This document shows positions 10,701 to 25,700 of a stretch of DNA of 64,000 bases, piece after piece. The notes beneath the pieces are model-generated. The model did not search any database. It was not told the DNA's origin and saw only the letters and a list, made by a program, of their open reading frames with translations. Positions within the stretch are counted from its first letter, which is position 1. Every line of letters begins with the position of its first letter. The stretch lies in contig VFFE01007624.1 in assembly GCA_008921705.1 (NCBI GenBank), forward strand, positions 52,184-116,183, given 5' to 3'. This stretch comes from Burhinus oedicnemus (taxonomy: Eukaryota; Chordata; Aves; Charadriiformes; Burhinidae). The translations under genes and the position numbers were made by a program.

Positions 10701-13700
10701 TTTGCATATTAATCTGACTCCTGAGATCTTTGTCAGTGCCTGCTAACCATGCCTGACACACAGGTTGGTCTGGCTCAGCACCCGTGGCATCATTTTGCTC
10801 ATCAGTGTAGTATCTGGACACCTTGAGGAGTGTGGTGTTATCTTCTCTGCCCATTGTCTCATCCTTCTTCCATGGAGTGCACTCAGGTCCTTTGGAAATA
10901 GCATAGCTTAATACTCCCCGGTCTGGTTAAACTCATTGCTACCAAGATTAATTTCCTCAGCACTGACTGGGTACCTGCATGTTTGAAAGATCCAGGAAAG
11001 ACTCTTCCTTTGGGATCTGGGTTCAGTGCTGCCACTTACTGCTCCCTCCACTGAGCATGACTGATGGCTGCCGCGGCCGTGCCGGGCTCCTCCGGCGTGC
11101 CCAGGGGCTGAGCTGGGCTCTGGCTGCGGTGCACAGGATGGGTCCAGACAGCTTGAGAGGGTGTCCAGAGTGCACAGCCTCTCCTGACGTGGGAAGGGTG
11201 CTCTAGCAGCACTTCATATTCGGTTGTTTTTATGTGTTATTGGCATTTAGAATTGGCTTAATTATATTCATTCAGGGAGCAGGCCTGCATAGTAGCATTC
11301 AGTGGCTGCATGTGCATTGTTCTCTTCTCCAGGTTCCCTTCATTCTTTTTTTTTTTAATTGTAGGAATGAATACTTATTTGCAAACCTGTTTGCTGCTGT
11401 ATCTGTATAATTTAAATCTTGATGTAATTAAAAGAATACATTAACAACTGTCTGACTTGCCATGACACCCAGGGTTTTAATAATTCGTTGCCAGAACTGT
11501 ATCTTTATTGCTGAGCCTCAGTGGAAATTCACGACAATCTGTCAAGTCCTTGCTCCCTCCCAGTAGATTCTGATCTTACAGATAACAGTATATTGGTAGT
11601 GCCACGAGCACTGGGGTGAATAAAGCCAGGTCCTGCTCCAGTTGTCTTCTAGTGAGTGGCAAGTCTTCCCTGCACGGAGGGTTCTTGTGACAGCATTAAC
11701 ACCCACCAAAGGATGCTTACTGATACTCAGCAAGGGTTAAATTTGTACTGCAACCCCTTCTTCAGCAGGGGCACCAGTAGAATTTCTCTTTCCCCCTATT
11801 CATGGGTTTTGGGCAGCTTTGTGTCCGCGCAGGTTCGACCCTCGGTGTAGCTGAAGTCGACCACAGGCCCAAAGCTATTTCAAGAGTAGATCTGCGTGTG
11901 GGTGCTGTGAGTGCCTGAGCCTGCTTGTTAGTGGAAATATTAATAACTGTCATCAATTACATTTTAATACTCTTTTTAACAGATACATGGTAGTTTTGTT
12001 CTTAAAGGATAATTTTGTCTCTTGTGTCAGCATAGCTGCAGCCTACCTGATGATATTAAAACTAGCCATAATAAATACGAACTATATCACTTCTGTAATT
12101 ATGAAAGAGAATCAGTGATACAGGACCACATCAGAGGAACTCATCAGGAGGTGAACAGCGATTGCTGAAAATAGCTCATTATAGCTCTATATTCGATGTC
12201 AGAATTGGAAATGGAGTGAGAAGCATGATGCCTTGCTGGCAGGCAGGCACAACTAGCTAGCAGAGACGGACGTTTTGATCTACTAGGCAGTGTTCAGTTA
12301 TGTACACACATATCGACAGTTTTCTGGCTGTGGTGAGGGTATCGGTCGTGTTTCACAAGCTCAGTGGCAGTGCTGGGCCTGTTCAACACTCAGCGGTGCG
12401 GGCTGTTGGCATAAGCTTTGGGGATTCATCTCCGTTCTGGACTTGTGCCAGGAAGGTGTCAAAAAGTTGAGCTGGTTTCACTGTTGGAGTGACGTCTGCC
12501 TCTCCTCACTGGTACGGCTAGAACCAGGTTTCCATCACAAACCTGATTGGTTTTTTGATCATGTGTTGAGTCATGGCACAAAATAGAGATAGCCTGTGCC
12601 CAAGGAGTTAGCTTATAACCTCTTATGCACCAAGTCCAAGGCAAAAGTAAAATGCTGCTTTAAAGTTAAAGCAATGAGAATAGCATCAACATCCAGTATG
12701 GGCATTAAAAACAGATTTAATGACTCGCTTGCCCATTGAAATAATCCAACTCCTGCATTTGTTTCCTGTAAGCAAAACCAACTGGCACTAAAGCATGCCT
12801 TCTATAAGCTTCCCAGCCTCATGTTTCTCTCCCCTCCAGCTTGTTTGGTAATTGTGTGTATGTTGTTCCTTTAAAATAAGCCTGCCTTGACTAGTCAGCA
12901 TTCTTTGAAAAGCTGGGCGGGCTGAGAAAATGGGGATCGTTGCTACAGAAAACAGTTCAATAACAGGCAGTTTGTAAGAAATTATTTTCGTGACCCTGGC
13001 AAGTTTTTCTTTTTTGCAATAGGCAAGCATTGACAATAAAGCTATGATTTAAAGGAAAAATGCTCTGATCAGATATGATATTTCTTTCAAGAACCCTTTT
13101 TAGCAAAAAGTTATTTGATTCAAACAGAAATTGAACAGTCTAGATTTTTATTGTGAGTGACCACTAGAACAACCCAGAAGGAACCTCTTCTTCTTTTGGT
13201 GAAGGAGGAATCACATAGCAAAAATATCATATCAAAATTGTATCAAGTCACGTATCAAAAATATAGTTTAAAACTTTTAGGTATGTGGGTTTTTTATTCC
13301 AGGAGCTTGAATAACTTTTCTTTCTGTTCTCTAGGGATTTAAGTCATAATCATTTATTGTCATCCAACTGGAGCATTGATTTGTCTGTTCATACACTACA
13401 AGAAGTGTAAGTTGTTTTTTATGAGGATAAACTCTAAGGATTTCCTACCTAATTCTAATTAGTACATTTCATTGCATGTCTAGATATCTGGGCCGACTTG
13501 TAGAAATATTCAGTGCCAGTTAATGAAAAATGGATGCTCTGTGTTAGCAGCACACTTTGTGTATAAAATTGATGCTTTGTGAGCAGAAAACTTTTTCATA
13601 AAAGAAGACAAATATTTTTAAAAATAAATTAGACATTTGTTTTGACTATAGATGACTCTTAAGTTAAAGAGAAGTAATAATATCCATGAAAATGGTAAAA

Positions 13701-16700
13701 ATTAGCATGCTTCACTGTTAAATTGTTCAAATTATTAGTGTTCAAGCTTTTAGGGAATCTTTTTTGTCAATTACTAAGTGTTATTAATATAACAAAATTG
13801 TTAAACGTGTTCTGTGTTATTTCTGCTGCGTATAGAAGGGTTTTTCTTCTCTTTGAAGTGCCAATAATATTTTTTGTTTGGTTGATATTTTTTTTTTAAG
13901 GAAAATGAATTACAATGAGCTAAGTGAAATTCCGTATTTTGGAGAAACAACTTCTAATATAACTCTTCTCTCGTTGTAAGTAATAGCTTGTCTGCCTTTT
14001 TCTCATTTAACGAATGGGAGAATTGTGTTAGAATTCTTCTATCAAGTCGTAGGAAAATATAGCTTCTTTTGTCTTGAAATACTACTCATCTAAAGTGCTT
14101 TAGGGAATATGTAAGCACTCTTTAAAGAAATACAAATCAGTTAGACAATCAAGTCACCCTAAATTACCAATAAAATGCAGTCAACCAAGGCAGGCAGCTT
14201 TGAAGGGGAGGGATTCAGTCCAGGAATGACAGTTCCCACAAGAACAGCCCAACTACAGGCCTCAGAATTTGAATCTATTCATATGTCAAGGTGGGAAATA
14301 GCTCTTGGATTTTCAGTATTGCTTTAGGAATTAACACTCTGAAGTGTGTGGTACGTGTCCCATTTAAGAGGCTTGCTAATAATGTTGATATACAGAATTC
14401 TATAGCTGTTTCAGCTGTGCAACTTGAACGATGGGATGTTTTGATAATCATATTTCTTGCTGGTATTTTTCAGGGTACACAATACCATTCCAGAAATAAA
14501 TGCTGAGCAACTCCAAGTTTATCTTTCATTGGAAAATCTGGATCTTAGTTCTAATCTTATCTCAGAAATTAAAGCTTCTTCTTTTCCACGGATGCAACTG
14601 AAGTACCTGTAAGTATGCGTGATCAGTTATGTCTAGGATTCCTGGCTCTACAGCAGTAATGTTGAAGACCTCATCTGCTCTAAGTTACTGTCTTAAAGTA
14701 GGCAGCCTTGCATGGCTTTGAACTGGTAGCAGTGTTCAACGTAGCTACGAAAGTGCTTGAAATAAAATACTTTTCATACCAATCTGTATTGCATTTTCTC
14801 AGATAGCATGGAAATCAGTAACTGCTATTGTCAAAGTGCAGGTACTTCAGCCAGCAGGGAAATGGAATGATTTCTGCCCATTTTGAGTGAATCACTTGAC
14901 ATTGTCTTGACCATGTCTAACAGAAGCATGGGCAAACAGTAAAAAAGCAGTGCTCCTAGCATTGATTCCTTTAGGAAAAATTATTTAGTTTGGAATACCA
15001 GAATTCAGATTTATGATATGATTTCACAAAGAACTTGAGTTCTAGTAAGAAGTGGTTGCTCTGAAGTACTTGTGCAGTTTTGTTCATCAAGTTCTCCGTG
15101 TTCTGAAAGGCCTCTTTTCCTTTCCTAGGAATCTGAGTAACAACAGAATAACTACTCTAGAAGCAGGCTGTCTTGATAACTTGTCTAGCTCACTAATGGT
15201 GGTAAAGCTGAACAGAAACAGGATTAGTGTGATTCCACCAAAGATCTTCAAATTGCCTCACGTGCAGTTTCTGTAAGTAGCAGTCTTGAAAGCTTAAAAA
15301 CATAGCATTTACAGCTGCGTTGTTCATCTCAGTATGTGTTCTTGACTTTCACAAAGTGGTGCTTACCGAAAGATGTTTTAATATTTGAATGTTGTCTTTA
15401 TAAAAGGGAACTGAAAAGGAACCGGATTAAAATAGTGGAAAGTCTTACATTCCAAGGACTGGAATCCTTAAAATCCTTAAAAATGCAGCGCAATGGGATT
15501 AGCAGACTAATGGACGGAGCGTTCTTTGGCCTGGGTAATATAGAAGAATTGTGAGTATGCCTAGTCGTGGAATTCCTTTTAGGGACTCTAGCTGTGGAGG
15601 GTGGTGTCCTGTATGGCTTCCCTTATATCAAGGCTGTGCTGAAATATTGATGATCATCACAGGAAATGAGTTTACAGATCTGTATTTTCCCATTATTTTG
15701 ATATGTCTGGTTACTTCCGAGGTGGAAAGATATTGGCTGTCTCCCCAACTTCTTCCCACTTGGTGATGAAGAATGCTTTGACTCTGTAGGTTGCTTTTTG
15801 CTGGTTTTCATTTGCACTCCCCATAACATGACGTGGCTCTTTGTTGTGTGACTGTTTGACAGAGGCAGCGCAGGGGTGCGCCGTGCAATGTTAACAAAAG
15901 ATTTTCAAAAAAGAAGTAATCTTTGAGAACAGAGATTACAGTTTCCACTTCTGCCACTGGATCACTGCGGCTGTTATTGAATTACTCAGTTCTTCATATA
16001 CTTTAGTTCGCTCTTTTGGTTTCAATGGAATTAATATGATTGTGCGTTTCAGATTGCCTAAGGTTTAACGTTAGTAAACGATTTTGAGTTCCACAAGGTG
16101 AAATTTTGTAAATATATGTTTCGTTGATTATCTATTTGGCAAATTTTTTTCCTTCTAATTCCTTAGAGAACTGGAACATAATAACTTAACAGAAGTAAAC
16201 AAGGGCTGGCTGTATGGTCTGCGGACATTGCAACAACTCTATGTTAGCCAGAATGCCATTAACAGGATCAGTCCAGATGCATGGGAGTTCTGCCAAAGAC
16301 TTTCTGAGCTGTAAGTCCTGGGCTGCTTTTCATTGGGGATTTTGTAATGTTGCAATAACAGATTGGATAGCAAGTATGTAGCAAGAATTAATTACCGAAG
16401 GGAAGTACTCAATTTCCTTGTTAGGCCTGTGGTAATGCTGTGTATTTTACTGATTTTTGTAAGTGTTCTGTTAGAAAAATTAAAACGCAGTAGTTAATCA
16501 AGTTTGATAGTATCTTCATAATTAATTCCCCCATACTTGCCTTTAAAGTGCATGTTTGATGTTTCTAGGGACTTGTCGTACAACCAGCTAACTCGCCTCA
16601 AGGAGTCTGCCTTTGTGGGACTTGGTTTATTGGAGAAACTAAACCTGGGTGACAATCACATTAGTCACATTGCTGATGGTGTGTTTAGAGGTCTGACAAA

Positions 16701-19700
16701 TCTTCAAACCTTGTAAGTACAGAAAACTTCTAGTTGAAATCTCAGTTTAACGCAGTGAAGCTTTTGCAAGTAAAGGCAACGAATATTGCACTGTGCAAGT
16801 CTGAGATCAGTTTTGGCATTGTTGTGTGCTGTCCTGCCTGCAGGTGTGGCGGGGCTGATAATCTTTTGGTCTGCTGAGATAACAGAATTCTGGCCCAGCT
16901 AAAACAAACCAACCACTTAATTTTAGTGGTGATAAGAAACAGTGACTTGGTGACCTTGATTGTCCAGTTGCATGTCATATGGCTTCTGAGAAGGTGTGGA
17001 TAGCTTGCGCAAATGCCAGTTGTGGAGTGAATGGTTGGCCTGGACCTCTCATTATTCCGGAGGGTTTTGTTAGGGTTGGAACCTCAGGAACCAAGCGGTG
17101 AATGGTGAATCCCTTTGGTTGCAGAAGGTGCGGTTTAGCCCGCCCTGCTGAAGCCATAGGCACAGCGTATGGGAGGGCTGCAGGATTGCTTCTTGCAGTC
17201 AGAGATACAGCTCTGCACTTGTCAGGACCTTTTGTAGCAGCTACAGCTGTTTGATATTTCTGACAAGAAAAGACTCAATCCTGGCTCTTAATAAAAAAAA
17301 CCCCAAGTGTCCCAAGTAGATCTGAACAGTTGTAATCATCCTAAACAATGATAGTTGAGAAAGGAGTGAAAGTTTATAACCCCTCTGTCAGTTCATTAAA
17401 TAAATGCTTAAATAAGCAAACTCACCAAAGAGATTTATGTAAGCAGTCATATTCTGTTAACCTTAATGCAACCTTTTAATGAAATAATTAAAACTAATTT
17501 CTTAGATTTAGAGTAGCATGAAAAAGAACAAGAGCAGATTAATTAGTAGGTTTTCCTGGGCTCCTCAGGGGTGTCAACAGCTGAGAGGCTGGCCATTTGC
17601 TTCAGGGTTGGAATGTGCAGGAGGAGAGCAGTGGTGATTAACAAGGCTCCAAGCATTCGTGCCCAGCCAAGCATGACGAGCCAATTCCTCAGCTCGCACA
17701 ATGAGGGGCTTTTCTTTTGGGTTGCTCACTCATTTTGCTTAGTGGTCTGAGTAGTGGAGTGTAAAAATACTTCAAACAACAGGAGATACCGTGTTGCTGT
17801 CGGATTAGTTCCATTGTTGCTTGTATACTGGCTGTTTCAATGCTAAGGCTGATGTAAATATTTCTCTGTATGTTCAGCTCCTGCCGCTATGCTGCAATGT
17901 AGCTTTAATTAACAAAAATAAACTGTAAAACCATATATTAGCTACAAGATAATAAGAGCAAGGTAGGATTAGAGGTATATCTAAGAATAGCACTGAAGTT
18001 TTGACGTTTTACATCTTATCACATTATTTACTTCATAACACTGTGAGTAGCTTGGCATTGATACCCCTCCAGCATTCACAATCTAAAATTCTGAAGCAGA
18101 CCTGGAGATAATTCTAGAAAACAGTTTCGAATCACAAGAATTAGCAACTTGGAAATAAATTCGGCATATTATTCATCTTGTCATTCTTCTCATTATCACG
18201 TCCATGTTGAGTACGTTAGCTTGAATAATTTTCAGAGGAAAATACTTAACATGAGCAAGTATCAACGCCATATTATTTGTTAAGGCCTTGTGATGCATGA
18301 ATCATGGACTTCTTTTTGTCCTAAACTTTAAAGTGTTGCATGTATTAATTGTGGAAATAAGTGCTGCATGGTGTTAAGAACAAGACTTCCATATTTCAAA
18401 GTAAGAAAAATGATAAATAATGTGTTACCACTGACAATGTCATGGAGGTTGATCCCAGTCTCTTTCAGGATGGTATTCTATGCAATTTGCAGTCTCACCC
18501 AAAGTAGATACTTCATTTTTCCACCATTTGCACAAGGAAAGAAGTGTTTATGTGAGATGATGTATACAATTTCCAGCATGTGTAGCTAGCGTTCTGTGTC
18601 AGTTGACTTGTTTGGAAGCTCCATCAAGCTGATTCATATAATAACTGGTAAAATGCAGTACAGGCTATTTTTCACTGGTCTGTTTTCCTTTAAACGCACT
18701 CCTGTCTGCAGGGTCTTCTGTGTATAGTGGTATCAAAACAGACAAAAACTGTGGCCTTGATGGAAACTCCTGGCTCAGTCCATGCCACTCAGGCTAAAAA
18801 TGCAACTGAGTTTATTTTGCCTTCTCTCTAAAAAGTATTTAATCCTCTCCAAACCATATTGCTGTATTGCTTTTGCTGTTTAGACTGCTTTTCTATGTGA
18901 GGGGCCGAAGTGCTGTAGAGAGGTCAAACAGAAATCCCATTAGCTGGTAACAAGATTTGTGAGCAGAATATCAACTTCATTCTGAAAATCTACTACTTTG
19001 TGCCTGGCAGCCTTACACTATAACCTGTGTGTAATCTCTTAATATGCTAATGCTGTTATAAGCCTGTTACTCGGGAAGATTAATGCTGCTAGTGTATTGG
19101 TTAATTCACTTACATGAACCAACTTGCTTCAGGAGCCTCTCCCAGCTTCTGGTAAATAGTCCCTCACGTGACAAGTGCTAGGCAGACTGGGTCTTTCCTT
19201 CAGTACCACATCAAGAAGTTGTACTGCAGAATTTGTTTGTGGTTCTGTCTGCAGCAGTGATCTTGAACAATTCTATTTTCCCTTGCATCTCTGAATTGGA
19301 ATATTCATCTTCTGACAAGCTTAGTTTTATAAAAGCTCTGAGACCTTCCATGTGACACTGTGCCAGAACGCCGTAGCAGGCCTGTACACTCTTCCCTAGC
19401 TCACCACTAGCAGTTGTCATGATAATGTTACAAGGCTTCTTTACAAGAAAGCTCTTCTCCTGCAGAGACTTGCGGAACAATGAGATCTCCTGGGCCATAG
19501 AAGATGCAAATGAAGCATTTGTGGGACTCGGCAGGCTGGACAAACTGTATGTATTACAAACCATGGAAATGACAGTACTTCCCAGGCACACAGAGTAGAG
19601 GAAGAGTGCAAAATATTAAGTAATTATAAATCAATGATACAAGGCAGAAAGCCTTTCTAGTTGGCAGCTGTATTCAGTGTGTCTCCACTTCTGTGCTACA

Positions 19701-22700
19701 ACCTCTCGATACAGGCTTGGGTTCCACGTTCAGGAGCATTGGATCGGTGTAGTAATGGATCACCTTGCAGCAGCAATTTGAATAAATTAAGCATAAGTAT
19801 TTGACTGCTGCATTTTTTTTTTAATTGAATAGCTCAGTCCTGCTGTGTGATAATCATCACTTTTTGTGCTGCTTTAGTTTGGGTAAAAGTTGTCGCTTAT
19901 AAAATAAAAGATAGTATTTTAAGCAAATATGAAACACTTGAATTAACAGCTTTTCAGTATTTAGACTATGCACTTTTCATCCTTTGTAGGAAGCTCCATC
20001 CTGTGGAGCTACAGACATTACTTAGAACAAATAACTTGGTATGAGGGTGCAGTCTCAGGAACTGGTGTGATTGTGGCAGATTGGTATTAGGACGTTATTG
20101 CTCCACTCCCAAGTTCTACTTATCACTGTTTCATTCTGCTGACTTAAATTATCTTCTGACACGTCTCTAACCAACTCTCTGTTATGAATGGAAAATAAAC
20201 CCTGTCCTTGGGAAAATTAGTTGAACCTTTAAACTCAAAAAATAGTATTTAATCTTTTAGCTCAGCTAGAATTAGAAAAAACTTAGTTAAACAACATAGG
20301 GAACTTCCTTTGGGTCTTATTTGTGAACTCATATTGACATTCAGACTGGTTTCTGGGTTTGGGGGGCTTTGTCTTTCAGAATCTTGCAAGGAAACCAGAT
20401 TAAGTCAATTACCAAAAAAGCATTCTCTGGTCTTGAAGGACTTGAACATCTGTAAGTACTTTACTTTGTAGAACTTCCAATTATTGGTCAACTTCAGTCT
20501 TGTTTTCGCTCTCAAATTTTCAAGAATTTAACTGAAGGTTACCCATTATTGTTCTCTTTGCTTAACTTACAGAGATTTAAGCAACAATGCAGTAATGTCC
20601 ATCCAAGAAAATGCATTCGCCCAGGCTCACCTGAAGGAGCTGTAAGTTCATGACAGTTATTTACAGATTCTTTACAAGTCCTACCTTGTAAAGAAACTTT
20701 CAGCCATTGTAGGACTGGCTGAAGTTGACTGAAGTGTGTCTGCTTTCATCATGAAATACTTAAAGCAATCCTAATAAATTGTCAACTCAAATTTGGTAGC
20801 AGTATACTTAGATTTAAGGTTTGATAAAATCTGCACCTCCATTTCCTTAGTTGCAATTAGCAGAAAATAATTTCTTCTTGCAGTGCTGAACCATTAGGTT
20901 TTTCGTATCTTATGATTTTGCAGCAAACTTGGCACACGTTAGCAGTAGACAGTGAACAAAATAAATTATTCATCAGGAATCTTTCGTGGGGTTAGCAAAC
21001 ACTACATTTTGTCTTCCTGTTTTGGGGGCTAGGGAAAGGCTTTAAAATTCACAGCTAGACAAAAATTTTTACTTGCTCAGCAGATGCTTAAGCAGCTAGA
21101 GCCTCGTGTGATCTTCAGACATTTAAAGTATTATAATGTGAAGTGACCTTCACACCCAAGACCAATCCTACTGTAATGCAGTCATCTCTATGAGATAAAG
21201 TCTCTGAATATAGTGTAATCTGTTCTAAAACTGTTATTCCATTAGTTAATCTTGGCCAGATGGACTGTTAGTCTGCAAGATCTGCCAGTTTGAGGAGACA
21301 CGTTTTAGGTGTTAAAGATAAGACTTTCATTGCCTTGTCTAACATACCTTAAAAGCGAGGAATCATTGGTATGTATGGGCAAAGGCCAGTATGGAATCCT
21401 GGCTTGTTTGCGTGCCTCTCCCCTCTCACTACTGGATTCATCTAGTGGCAGATCACTTCTTGTTAAAATGCTGGACTTTCTCCAGTCATACTTGTACATA
21501 GTGTTTAGGAAACTTTGAAAGCAGACGGTGGGGAAAAAGGGACCCATCATTGTTTCCTGTTCAGTTTTTCTGTGGAGCAGAGAAAACAATCTGCAGTAGA
21601 TACCTGTATGAAATAAATCACTTTCATTCCGAAATATTTATTAGCTGGCATGAAAATGAATATTGAGGCTTACACTTATTTCATAATGGCAAGTGTGTTT
21701 AGTTTGAGACATAGAGCTGCTCTGCAGTGTTATGTTCCTTTTAATTGCTTTAAAGAGGGGTGGGTTGATTGTAAAGACAGGCTTAATGGTTTGGGGTTTT
21801 TTGGAAGTTGAAAATCCAAGGTTGTTTTCTTCAGAACTAAAGAGAGATGCGAGGTTTTCATGCTGATGTAGAGGGAAGGTTTTCCTGGATTGTTTATAGT
21901 ATATATAGCTAACATTTTATAATAAATACCCATAGGCATAAAAGAATACTGTAAACCTTGAAATTTCTGAATGTATATGCTTTCAGTTGTTTTGCTGCAT
22001 GAAATCACATGTGGGAATATGAAATACTAAACTTTAATCAGACTTTCATTTTGCCTTGTTTCTGCAGAATTTTGAACACTAGCAGCTTGCTTTGTGATTG
22101 CCAGTTGAAATGGCTGCCGCAGTGGCTCTCTGACAGCCATTTACAGCAGGCTGTAAATGTTAGCTGTGCTCATCCTGAATGGTTAGCAGGACAAAGCCTT
22201 CTCAGCGTGGACCCTGATGACTTTGTCTGTGGTTTGTATTTTTAATGACTTTTGATATAAAAACATGGTAGCACAAATCTGTGCAGGTGCCTTTCTGGAA
22301 TCAGGCTGTAGCTCTGCTGAAGGTGCTTGGTCTTGGCCATGACAGACATGTGGGCCTGTGTGCGCCACTGGGTCTGTTTTGGAGTTTGGGGTTTAATTAT
22401 TTTTCTCTTTGCTCTGTTTTGTTGTATTGAGCACTGAAGCTAACCTGAGGGAGATATTCAGTGAGACTGCATTGTTTGTCATTTAGGTTACTGTTAGACA
22501 CTGATTATGCTTCCATTCTCCTTGCTGATGAATGCCTTTAGCTTTGGAAGGGCTGTTTGACAATTCCTTACTGGTCATTGTCCATACCAGCAAGGTCAGA
22601 GTAGTTAATACTCTGGCACATTGTCTGATGCTCCCTATCTGTAATGTTTATCTGGTCTCTGCCACCACAGTTTCAGACATAATGCTGTTTATTTTTATAA

Positions 22701-25700
22701 CTGAACTGTGAGATGGAAAACTGAGAGACTCTTTGCCCAGAGTCATGTGTGAAGTCTGTGGCAGGCCTCGAAATAGTCTGGTGTTCTGTTTTCTGGGTGA
22801 GCAATCTGATAAGTGTTACTTGTGTGTATGTAATTCTTTCATTCTTTTGGTGGTAGAGGCCACAATAATCATCATGTAGGCACAAGCACTCGCTTCTCCA
22901 TTCTACTATCACCGCCATGGTGCCTGACACTGAACGCTGTGTGTGGCTACGAGAATGTCTTTGCTGAAATAATAGGTATTGGAATAACTCTCATCGAGTG
23001 GAATGAGATAGAGTGAACTGCCAGCTTGCTATGCTTTGTATTTATAGAACTTAAAGGCTCTTCAGGATATTTAAACTATCTGAAAATAAGCCTCAGTCCT
23101 TCGTAAAATAGTCTGGCTCTTCAGCGGAGCACGGCTTTTGTGTGTGATCTAAATATAGCAAGTTCCAGACAGTTGTTCAAAATACAGGGCGCTGCTCAAG
23201 ACCATGCTTCTACACTGATTGTTCTCAATGCTTATTCTGTATGCCTACGTGTGTTTCTAATCCTCTTTCACAGCTTGATTTCCAACTGAAAACAGCTGAA
23301 TATGTGCACCTCAAGCAGGACATCTATTCCCAAAGCTTTCTTTCTGCTTAGATTGTGTTTTGAGTGAGTTTTCTTGCACTATTAATTGCAAGTTGAAGAG
23401 GAAAGTAACTGATCTTGGTGCTTTTATTTTCAGATAATTTCCCTAAACCACAGATAAGAGTGCATCCTGAGACCACAATTGCTCTGCGAGGCATGAATGT
23501 GACTCTGACTTGCACTGCTGTGAGCAGCAGCGATTCACCCATGTCAACTGCCTGGCGTAAAGACAGTGAAGTATTGTATGATGCAGAGGTTGAGAATTTT
23601 GCCAGATATCAGCAGCAAAGTGGTGAGGTGGTCGAGTATACCACTGTCCTGCACCTTTTCAATGTGAATTTCACTGATGAAGGAAAGTATCAGTGCATCG
23701 TCACCAATCACTTTGGCTCCAATTACTCCAACAAAGCCAAGCTGACTGTCAATGGTAAGCAATCATGTTAACCAAGGCGGAACACTTTAACCTAAAACTT
23801 TATTTAAATAGCTATAAGTCTATTTTTCACTAAAGCTGGCCCAAAATAGTCTTGCAAGACTGTCTCACTGGCATTTAGAAGTATCAAATATATTTTTTGT
23901 AAAGCAGGAAAGAAGTGGTTTGGGGTTTTTTTGTGGGTGAAAAGCCTTCTGTTCACTTTTCAAAAGGGGCAGATATCTCCCATGCTTTCATTATAACACA
24001 GTTACTTGTTCATCTGGTTAAATGGAGGTAGAAGTCTCTTAAACTAAAAGCTCCCTCTGCTGTCTCTTCAGAACTAAACACCATGTGTTTGTAAAGCTAG
24101 GGAAGATTCAGCTAAAAATAACTTGTGGGACTGGAAACAAACTTTGAAAAAATCAATTATGAAGTCCTTTGTTTTTAGCCATAATGATTCTATTTATTTT
24201 GGCTTGAGGGAAGGGAGGTAAGAAGACAATGTTCACATCAGTCAGTAGATGTGAACTCTGATCCCCGTTGTATCTGAGAGCAGAGGTGCTTGTGTTGCTT
24301 TTGCTTGTCCAGAACAAATAATGCAGACTTGGACTGACAAGATGGAATTTCACTTTCCATGTTACCAGGGGGAAAAAAAAGTGTGACTAAGGGATTTTGA
24401 AGAAGGCTAAACCTTTTCCCTGTCTTTACACCATGAGAAATGTTGTTCTTCAGATCATCTTAAATGAATGCTGTAGATACTGTATTTAAATTTAGAGGGT
24501 AGGCTCTTAGAATTGACCACTGAAAATCTGTGCAGTTCTTTAGAATAATCTGCCCCTCTTTCTTAGGGAAAACTATAGGTGTGTTTCAGATTTGTTTTCA
24601 GATATTCTCTGTGCTGTGGAGCTTTTGCTGCTTTTTCCCTGGTACTGAAAGTACTGAAACTATGTCGTCTTTGATCCAGAGCTACCTTCTTTCCTGAAAA
24701 CCCCCATGGATCTTACAATCCGCACTGGGGCGATGGCCCGGCTGGAGTGTGCTGCAGAGGGCCACCCTACTCCACAGATCTCCTGGCAGAAAGATGGTGG
24801 CACAGACTTCCCTGCTGCAAGAGAGAGGAGGATGCATGTCATGCCTGAGGATGATGTGTTCTTTATTGCAAATGTGAAAATAGAAGACATGGGAATCTAT
24901 AGCTGTATGGCACAAAACATTGCGGGTGGTTTGTCAGCAAATGCCACACTGACTGTGTTAGGTAAGTGGTGGCTAATCTGTGCTTGCCTATGGATCACTT
25001 CACTTCTGCAGTGGTAGCGTATCTTATCTGTAAGCAGCGATCTTAAGTCCTAAAGAATGAAGTTAAAATACAAAGAGCCTAGTTTCCTCGTCTTCTAGTT
25101 GTAGATGGTATTCTGCAATAAGGAACAAGAGAAGACTTTTTTTCTCCCATGTTTGCCCCACTCCCTCTCTCCCAAACTTTAAATTTAAGGATGCTGTCTC
25201 TGGAGCAACATCTGTAACTGCTTTGCATGGTTTTGGGGCATTTGAATGCAGCACCTGACATGACTTTTGAATAGTGAAGCTTTAGAAGCTAAGCTAAGGT
25301 GCTGACCAGTGAAGTTAGTATGATCTTTGCAGGAGACAACTGAGGGGCATACCTCAATCCAGCAGTGTAGACTACATCGATAATTTGTGTTGTCTTAGGA
25401 CAAATTCAGTCACAGGTAACACGAACTATACTGAGTAATAATGGAAGGACAGTTCGTTCTAGAGTGCAGTATATTTTCAAGACACTGACTCATATTGTGG
25501 TCATATGCAAATTTAGATTTGGAATACATAAAGAAGACTGTGGCTAGCATAATTTTGGGGATGTTTGCTGTACCTGCATTTGCTGCAGTGATCCATAGAA
25601 GAGCTGAACTCACAGGATTTCCTGAATCCTATGTTTCATTGCTCAAGTTTACATTCAGGTTGTAAAATCAGATTTTTAAATATCATGGAGTACACACTGG

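Larger units (their letters stand above)
7417..13334 (+). other. LRIG2: LRIG2 intron 1 (5.9 kb)
   Basis: The longest intron of the gene, phase 2, GTGAGT...CTAG. The first 350 bases are still CpG-island sequence; the rest is AT-rich. It holds a CR1 3' end and an ATTCT array (10384-10655), described separately. I see no coding exon inside; the short open frames have no recognisable similarity. Confidence 0.9.

Noticed and set aside
10477..10746. 89-codon open frame with repeated YSILF
   Set aside because: It is produced entirely by the ATTCT microsatellite within intron 1.
17040..17080. Possible minus-strand CR1 tail in intron 8
   Set aside because: Only about 15 bp resembles the CR1 end and the expected ATTCT-type tail is missing.
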